A stretch of DNA of 35,961 nucleotides from an uncultured Acholeplasmataceae bacterium (lineage in GTDB: Bacteria; Bacillota_I; Bacilli_A; RF39; UBA660). Shown here in pieces: positions 31,924 through 35,961 of the stretch. The stretch is from assembly GCA_905203475.1 (NCBI GenBank), contig CAJKWD010000007.1, positions 1 to 35,961 on the forward strand, in the 5' to 3' direction. The notes under the pieces were generated by a model that was given only the letters and a program-made list of their open reading frames with translations, was not told the origin of the DNA and did not search any database. A program made the translations under genes and the position numbers. Positions within the stretch are counted from its first letter, which is position 1; each line of letters starts with the position of its first letter.

Positions 31924-31932
31924 ATTTTACCA
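31924..31932 (-). promoter_or_regulatory. Possible extended -10 promoter of secA
   Basis: TGGTAAAAT on the minus strand (TGnTAAAAT), about 35 bases before the GTG start, downstream of the hpf terminator. No convincing -35. Confidence 0.35.
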
Positions 31933-31972
31933 AATTTTTTAGAAAAATCATAGTCTTTCGACCATATATTAT

Positions 31973-31995
31973 AAAAAAAGAGCAATCATGCTCTT
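31973..31995 (-). terminator. Rho-independent terminator of hpf
   Basis: Reading leftward: AAGAGCA-TGAT-TGCTCTT followed by a T-run. The last two bases of the hpf stop codon lie in the stem. Confidence 0.85.
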
Positions 31996-32527
31996 AATTT
32001 GTTTCAATAATTCCATAATTTCCATCTTTACGTTTATAAAGAATACATACATTCTCAGCATCGATATCTTGATATACAAAGAATTCATGCCCTAATAACT
32101 CCATTTGTAAGATGGCTTCTTCTTCATCCATTGGTTTCATTTCCAATTTCTTTCTTTTAACAACTTTATTATTAGCTAGTTCTTGTTTATCTACCTCAAA
32201 AGATATATTAAAATCAACAAGATTTGGTTTCACCGGTTTTTTATTCATTCTCGTCTTGTTTTTTCTAATTTGACGCTCTAACTTATCACACACCAAATCA
32301 ATTGCTGCATATAAATCTTTATCCCTTTCTTCTCTTCTTAAAATAATTTTACGTACTGGAATTGTTACTTCTACAATTTGGTCTAAACCTGAAATACGCA
32401 CTTGTACATTTGCTGTAATTTCATCTGGCTTTTCGAAGTATTTATCTAACCTTCCCAGCTTTTCTTCAATGTAAGATTTGATCGGTTTCGTAATTTTGAC
32501 TTTACTACCATGAATATTAAATTTCAT
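31994..32527 (-). CDS. hpf: Ribosome hibernation promoting factor, long form
   Basis: 177 aa. The N-terminal S30AE domain (about 1-100) starts MKFNIHGSKVKITKPIKSYIEEKL and includes the strand pair NVQVRI and VEVTIPV. A linker rich in Lys and Asn follows, then a C-terminal domain (about 120-175; EAILQMELLGHEFFVYQDID and a final YGIIE) that mediates 100S ribosome dimers in long HPF. Length is normal for the Bacillota long form. GGAGG before the ATG. Own promoter with extended -10 and own terminator, upstream of secA. Confidence 0.95.
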   Translation of the reverse strand: MKFNIHGSKVKITKPIKSYIEEKLGRLDKYFEKPDEITANVQVRISGLDQIVEVTIPVRKIILRREERDKDLYAAIDLVCDKLERQIRKNKTRMNKKPVKPNLVDFNISFEVDKQELANNKVVKRKKLEMKPMDEEEAILQMELLGHEFFVYQDIDAENVCILYKRKDGNYGIIETN

Positions 32528-32556
32528 ATATCCTCCATCCTTTCTCTTACACCTTC

Positions 32557-32565
32557 ATTATAACA
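32557..32565 (-). promoter_or_regulatory. Extended -10 promoter of hpf
   Basis: TGTTATAAT on the minus strand (TGnTATAAT), about 30 bases before the hpf ATG, with no clear -35. Confidence 0.55.
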
Positions 32566-32600
32566 CAAAACACTAGAAAATAATATGTTATTTTATGTGA

Positions 32601-32634
32601 TAAAAATAAAAACTGCTTATACTAAAACAGTCTT
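32601..32634 (-). terminator. Rho-independent terminator of the second cold-shock gene
   Basis: Reading leftward: AAGACTG, 12-base loop, CAGTTTT (one G-U pair) and TTATTTTTA. It contains the stop codon. Confidence 0.65.
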
Positions 32635-32832
32635 CATTTCCACAACATTCTTAGCTTGTAATCCTTTGTCAGTACGAACAAGTTCAAATTCAACGTACTG
32701 TCCTTCTACCAAGGATTTATATCCTGCACTTCTAATAGATGAATAGTGAACAAAAATATCATCCATATCTCCACACTCAATAAATCCATAGCCCTTATCG
32801 TTGTTAAACCACTTCACTTTTCCACTAAGCAT
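32617..32832 (-). CDS. cspA: Cold-shock protein, copy 2
   Basis: 71 aa, a single cold-shock domain with both nucleic-acid motifs: KGYGFIE (RNP1) and DIFVHYSSI (RNP2-type). It is about 85 percent identical by eye to the copy upstream, so they are a tandem duplication. It binds single-stranded RNA/DNA as an RNA chaperone. AAAGGAG before the ATG lies inside a 20-codon upstream ORF that stops four bases before this start, and the leader can fold into a strong hairpin, so translation is probably regulated. Confidence 0.95.
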   Translation of the reverse strand: MLSGKVKWFNNDKGYGFIECGDMDDIFVHYSSIRSAGYKSLVEGQYVEFELVRTDKGLQAKNVVEMKTVLV

Positions 32833-32836
32833 GGCA

Positions 32837-32899
32837 TTACTCCTTTCTATATTGATTGATAAGCTTATCTGTCACACTTATGGTTGCGACAGTTTTCAT
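32837..32899 (-). CDS. Candidate 20-aa leader peptide upstream of the second csp gene
   Basis: ATG at 32899, ending TAA at 32837-32839; peptide MKTVATISVTDKLINQYRKE. GAGGTGG lies seven bases upstream. Its last codons contain the ribosome site (AAAGGAG) of the csp gene, whose ATG is four bases after the stop. The placement is that of a coupled leader peptide. No known family; coding status is unproven. Confidence 0.4.
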   Translation of the reverse strand: MKTVATISVTDKLINQYRKE

Positions 32900-32924
32900 T
32901 TTACTACCACCTCAACACCTTCAA

Positions 32925-32955
32925 TCATTTTTTGTTTCAAAGGTGCAAAAAATGA
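32925..32955 (-). promoter_or_regulatory. Hairpin in the csp copy 2 leader, candidate RNA thermosensor
   Basis: A perfect ten-base inverted repeat (TCATTTTTTG with CAAAAAATGA) encloses an 11-base loop beginning CACCTT. That loop is complementary to AAGGTG a few bases downstream and partly to the GAGGTGG ribosome site of the leader ORF, so competing folds are possible. No T-run follows, so it is not a terminator. Confidence 0.45.
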
Positions 32956-33046
32956 CATAAACTGACAATTTTAATCATTCGATCAATTTTCTACGACCAT
33001 TCAAACATTTTTTTCTAATTTTTAAGTATTCCTACGGGATTTAGTG

Positions 33047-33077
33047 GAGAAAAAAACTGCTAGACAAGAGCAGTTTT
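33047..33077 (-). terminator. Rho-independent terminator of the first cold-shock gene
   Basis: Reading leftward: AAAACTGCT, seven-base loop, AGCAGTTTT and further T. It contains the csp stop codon. Confidence 0.8.
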
Positions 33078-33275
33078 AATTTCTACAACGTTTTTAGCTT
33101 GTAGACCCTTATCAGTACGAACCAACTCGAACTCAACATATTGTCCTTCGACTAAAGACTTGTAGCCTTCACTTCGGATTGCGGAGTAATGGACGAAAAT
33201 GTCTTCTTTTTCGTTGTATTCAATAAATCCAAACCCTTTTTCATTATTGAACCACTTTACCTTCCCCTTCATCAT
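33060..33275 (-). CDS. cspA: Cold-shock protein, copy 1
   Basis: 71 aa, cold-shock domain with KGFGFIE and DIFVHYSAI. Near-identical over the C-terminal half to copy 2 downstream (LVEGQYVEFELVRTDKGLQA in both). Two adjacent ATGs begin the frame; AGGTGAT lies upstream of both. Its leader is short, unlike the structured leader of copy 2, so the two copies are probably regulated differently. Confidence 0.95.
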   Translation of the reverse strand: MMKGKVKWFNNEKGFGFIEYNEKEDIFVHYSAIRSEGYKSLVEGQYVEFELVRTDKGLQAKNVVEIKTALV

Positions 33276-33304
33276 TCTTAAATCACCTGTCTTTCTACAT
33301 CTTC

Positions 33305-33334
33305 ATCATACCTTACAAACATCTGCGGTTGCAA
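33305..33334 (-). promoter_or_regulatory. Probable promoter of csp copy 1
   Basis: TTGCAA (33329-33334), 18-base spacer, TATGAT (33305-33310) on the minus strand, about 30 bases before the ATG. The remaining sequence up to 33552 is AT-rich and shows no gene I can support. Confidence 0.5.
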
Positions 33335-33552
33335 GAAATTTCAACATTCAAAATTCGACATATTTTTATTGTGAAAAGAGAATATTTTGTCATTTATTTT
33401 TCCTGTTGACAAGTTCCATTTTATCGAATTTTATACTGCTTTTTACTTTAATTACCCGAAGCAATCTATAAATTGTGTGAATTAGCAAAATGAAAACCAC
33501 CTTTTGATGATATATACATTTCGAACGTATTTTTAAACATTTCAAGCATAGT

Positions 33553-33590
33553 ACAAAAAAGGATCAAAACATTAAAGTTTTAATCCTTTT
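33553..33590 (-). terminator. Rho-independent terminator of the agr-like operon
   Basis: Reading leftward: a 14-base arm starting AAAAGGAT, six-base loop, and its complement ending ATCCTTTT, then T. One internal mismatch. The stop codon of the histidine kinase lies in the loop. Confidence 0.8.
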
Positions 33591-34897
33591 ATTTTTAACT
33601 TCTGAAATAAAATCCTACCACTGACAATGGTCTCATGTTCTATACTTGGATGTTTTTCTTCTAATTCTTTAACAAGTGATAATCCTTGTCCATGTTCATC
33701 TCCTTTAGTTGTATACCCACTTTCTCCTAATTTACTAAAGTCTGTCCCTTTTCGATAGGTATTTCCAATTTGAATCACTAAGGTCTTTTTCTTTTCTATA
33801 TATAATTGGACACTGATTACTTTATTATCTTGATCTGTAATCTCATTCACTTCTTCTAAAGAGTTTCCTAGAAATACTCCTATAATTTGACATGCGTCCA
33901 AAAAAACATCACTATGCATTTTCTTTTCTAATTTTGATTTCTTAATCTCTGGACTTACTTCAATATATATTTTAATAGATGGATCTGCAACCAATAATTT
34001 CTGATATACCACTCCTTGGATTCCAGATGGCATCTTTTGACACATCTCATAGAATGTCTCATCTAATTCTTCTTTAGTACCAATAATCTCATCTAAACAT
34101 TCAAGTCCTCTTTCATATTCTTTTTTCTCAAATAAATCTCTTACTACAACTAATTCTGTTTTACTTTCATGATTTCTTCTTCTCTGTGTAACTAGTATAT
34201 CTTCGTATTCATCTAAGTGAACTACTAAGTCACGATTTTCTTCTTTTACTTCAATGAATTTATTTTTATCTCTTAAAGCACTGACAATAATAAACGTATA
34301 TATCAAGATTAAAATAGTATTAATAGTTAGTAACATTAAATTATCAATACGTGAATATACTAAGGCTAATAAGATATTGACGCTGATCATTAAAATGGAA
34401 ATTGGAATAATCATTTGAAGTGTACTGATTTTATCATACTTGGTAATTAATTTACGACATAGTTTTTTTATAAAAGGAAGATTTAATAATAAAATGGCCA
34501 GTATCGGTATAATTATATTTGGTATTATATTTCCTAATAGCTCATTAATTGATGGTATAGATAAAAAATTATTACCAATAATAACTATGAATAAAAATAA
34601 AACCTCTCCACCAAATAAAAGTAATTGAGATAATGTAGACAACAAAAGAGATTGTTTAATTGGATTTTTATATATTATCATATTAGTTATGGTTAACATT
34701 AAAGTAATAAATACAAATCTCAAAAAAATATTGGTAAAAGAAAATTTTATAATACTAAAAATCATAATTAAACCTGAAGCTAAAAATAAATATTTTATTT
34801 TGATTTGAATAGATTGTTGAGAGATTGTTTTCCAAGCATAATATGTATACAAAATTAGAACAACATTACCTACGATATAATCAATTGGCGTTAACAT
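33572..34897 (-). CDS. AgrC-like membrane sensor histidine kinase (GHKL family)
   Basis: 441 aa. Six or seven membrane helices fill residues 8-208. The dimerisation segment has RRRNHESK with His243 in the position of the AgrC phospho-acceptor. A GHKL ATPase domain follows: an N-box-like DACQIIGVFLGNSLEE and a G-box with HGQGLSLVKEL (about 400-410), ending in a short strand. AgrC-type kinases sense cyclic peptides outside the cell. It overlaps the LytTR coding segment by 17 bases and is read from the same transcript. No agrB/agrD-like genes lie in the window, so the signal is unknown. Its cognate regulator appears frameshifted here. Confidence 0.85.
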   Translation of the reverse strand: MLTPIDYIVGNVVLILYTYYAWKTISQQSIQIKIKYLFLASGLIMIFSIIKFSFTNIFLRFVFITLMLTITNMIIYKNPIKQSLLLSTLSQLLLFGGEVLFLFIVIIGNNFLSIPSINELLGNIIPNIIIPILAILLLNLPFIKKLCRKLITKYDKISTLQMIIPISILMISVNILLALVYSRIDNLMLLTINTILILIYTFIIVSALRDKNKFIEVKEENRDLVVHLDEYEDILVTQRRRNHESKTELVVVRDLFEKKEYERGLECLDEIIGTKEELDETFYEMCQKMPSGIQGVVYQKLLVADPSIKIYIEVSPEIKKSKLEKKMHSDVFLDACQIIGVFLGNSLEEVNEITDQDNKVISVQLYIEKKKTLVIQIGNTYRKGTDFSKLGESGYTTKGDEHGQGLSLVKELEEKHPSIEHETIVSGRILFQKLKIKGLKL

Positions 34898-35599
34898 ATT
34901 CTTTTAACTCCTTTTTGTGATTATTAGAAATTAAATCAATAGTTTTACCATTATCAAAGGTAATTATTTTCTTTTTTGTATCCAATTTTGTTACACGTTC
35001 CATATTTACAATACATGCACGATGTGAATATTTAAATTGAGGACTTAATTGATCAAAAATTTCAGATAATGTTTTTCCGATATGAAATTCACTATAATCA
35101 GTTATTACAATTGATTTTCTTTCTACAGAATCATGTGTGATATATAATATATCTCTCAGTGGGATTTGATAATGAATTCCTTTTTCTTCGATTTTTAGTT
35201 GTTTCCGAATATTTAAAATAGATAAGGCATTATCTATCACTTTTTGTAATCTTTTTTGATAGTCTTTATATTTTGATATAAATGTTAATGGCATAATATC
35301 TTGAGTTATTATCATTTCTGCAAGTTGATGATATCTACTTAGAAAAATAATAATTGCTTGTTGATCTTTTTCTCTAATTTTTTAGCCACATCAATGCCAG
35401 AGATTTGATTAACGTGTATATCTAAAATATATATTGTATTTGCTTTTTTCGCATTTACTTTATTTTCAAAACAGTTATTATATTCTAAAAAAGAAAATGT
35501 TTTGTAAGAAAAATTGTTTTTCATCATAATGTTATCAATTGTCTTTACAACGTTTTTTAATATATGCTTGTTGTTGTCACAAACAATAAAGTTTATCAT
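34881..35599 (-). pseudogene. AgrA-like LytTR response regulator, broken by a one-base frameshift
   Basis: Two reading frames make one protein. 35599 to 35339 encodes the receiver half (MINFIVCDNNKHIL with the early acidic residue, and YILDIHVNQISGIDVAKKL with the phospho-accepting Asp), stopping at TAA 35339-35341. The next frame continues without gap as FLSRYHQLAEM, a FISKYKDYQKRL linker and a LytTR DNA-binding domain (IPLRDILYI, RACIVNM, ITFDNGKTIDLISN). Adding one T to the run of five at 35343-35347 (minus-strand sense) rejoins them into a protein of about 240 aa, the normal AgrA size. The LytTR frame alone has no ribosome site at its first ATG. Either a true pseudogene, a sequencing indel, or slippage at the T-run. 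Upstream extension to 35635 is possible but MINF at 35599 is the family-like start. Confidence 0.75.
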
Positions 35600-35668
35600 A
35601 AAATAGTCATACCCTTTCCGAACAACATACCACATACTACTTATTATACTTGTTAATGATAGCTATTA

Positions 35669-35689
35669 GTTAACATATTCCATGTTATC
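35669..35689. promoter_or_regulatory. Inverted repeat upstream of the agr-like operon
   Basis: TAACAT, five bases, ATGTTA (35671-35676 and 35682-35687), with partly matching flanks, 70 bases before the regulator start and upstream of a TATAAT on the minus strand. It could be an operator. It does not show the spaced direct repeats typical of LytTR sites. Confidence 0.3.
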
Positions 35690-35744
35690 ATATTTTGTTT
35701 TAATCTGCAAGTAGATATTTATAAAATTTACATTATATAAACAC

Positions 35745-35773
35745 TTGTCATTTTTTTTAACATATGATAAAAT
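35745..35773 (+). promoter_or_regulatory. Promoter of tRNA-Trp
   Basis: TTGTCA (35745-35750), 17-base spacer ending TGA, TAAAAT (35768-35773); extended -10. It lies 22 bases before the tRNA. Confidence 0.7.
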
Positions 35774-35795
35774 GAATTACAGTAAATATTTATTT

Positions 35796-35871
35796 AGGGG
35801 TGTAGTTCAGTTGGTAGAACGTCGGTCTCCAAAACCGAATGTCGTGAGTTCAAGTCTTGCCACCCCTGCCA
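35796..35871 (+). tRNA. tRNA-Trp (anticodon CCA)
   Basis: 76-base cloverleaf. The acceptor stem is AGGGGTG/CACCCCT, the D-arm is GTTC...GAAC, the anticodon stem TCGGT/ACCGA holds loop CTCCAAA with CCA at 35829-35831, the T-loop is TTCAAGT, the discriminator is G and the CCA end is encoded. It reads UGG. Its CCA anticodon and the use of TGA as a stop in this window argue against the UGA=Trp code of mycoplasmas. Confidence 0.96.
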
Positions 35872-35883
35872 TTTTGATTTAAG

Positions 35884-35905
35884 AACTCCATTTATTGGAG
35901 TTTTT
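35884..35905 (+). terminator. Terminator 1 after tRNA-Trp
   Basis: AACTCCA, five-base loop, TGGAGTT, then TTT. Confidence 0.7.
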
Positions 35906-35924
35906 ACCTAAATTGAAATTTCAA

Positions 35925-35948
35925 CCGCACCACTTGGTGCGGCTTTTT
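35925..35948 (+). terminator. Terminator 2 after tRNA-Trp
   Basis: GC-rich stem CCGCACCA/TGGTGCGG with a very short loop, followed by CTTTTT. A second terminator 20 bases after the first. Confidence 0.75.
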
Positions 35949-35961
35949 GATACAATAAAAA

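Noticed and set aside
33415..33445. TTGACA followed by TATACT on the plus strand.
   Set aside because: Spacer is about 20 bases and no plus-strand gene follows; it runs into the terminator of the convergent agr-like operon.
1..35961. UGA-as-tryptophan (mycoplasma) code.
   Set aside because: rmuC, the 114-aa pilin and the LytTR frame end in TGA, and the tRNA-Trp anticodon is CCA rather than UCA.
1..35961. CRISPR array, insertion sequence or transposase.
   Set aside because: No regularly spaced repeats and no transposase motifs were seen; the only close duplication is the tandem csp pair.

Overview
The window is AT-rich DNA (roughly a third G+C by eye) using the standard bacterial code: several genes end in TGA, and the one tRNA is tRNA-Trp with anticodon CCA. 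The gene set (hpf next to secA, cold-shock genes, an AgrC/AgrA-type pair, PrgI- and VirB4-type proteins, a Tad locus, strong AGGAGG-like ribosome sites) points to an uncultured low-GC Bacillota/Bacilli relative, for example the RF39/Erysipelotrichia neighbourhood. The taxon is an inference. Almost everything is transcribed leftward (minus strand).

Right flank, 28.1-36 kb (core genes): tRNA-Trp (+) with two terminators; an agr-like pair whose response regulator is broken by a single-base frameshift; two cold-shock genes, the second with a structured leader and a small upstream ORF; hpf; secA; a membrane-anchored tandem thioredoxin; a PH-domain protein.

Centre, 4.6-28 kb: one long unidirectional block that looks like a combined envelope machine. 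Its upstream half is a Tad pilus locus: two surface/membrane proteins, a 951-aa cysteine-rich secreted protein, four TadE/Flp-like pilins, CpaB, TadA, TadB, TadC and TadZ. Its downstream half is a Gram-positive type IV secretion system (T4SS): three paralogous VirB2-like pilins, VirB6-like, PrgI/VirB3-like, a two-gene VirB4, a SpoIID-CHAP wall hydrolase, a DLDGD-motif membrane protein and VirD4/TraG. I see no relaxase, integrase, att repeat or prepilin peptidase in the window. The block sits between housekeeping genes, so it looks like a fixed chromosomal apparatus rather than an obvious mobile element. Promoters and terminators divide it into several transcripts, with the pilins on their own promoters.

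Left flank, 0-4.5 kb: a rhodanese, rmuC with a small membrane protein, a short UvrD-like helicase and, on the plus strand, an HdeD-like membrane protein fused to a probable permuted papain-fold cysteine enzyme.

Suggested working model (inference): SecA and the tandem thioredoxin export and oxidise cysteine-rich surface and pilin proteins, Tad builds a fibre carrying the 951-aa protein, and the VirB/VirD4 machine moves an unknown substrate. Apart from short intergenic regions there is no gene-free stretch over 300 bases; the largest gap, 33276-33571, holds a csp promoter and the histidine-kinase terminator.
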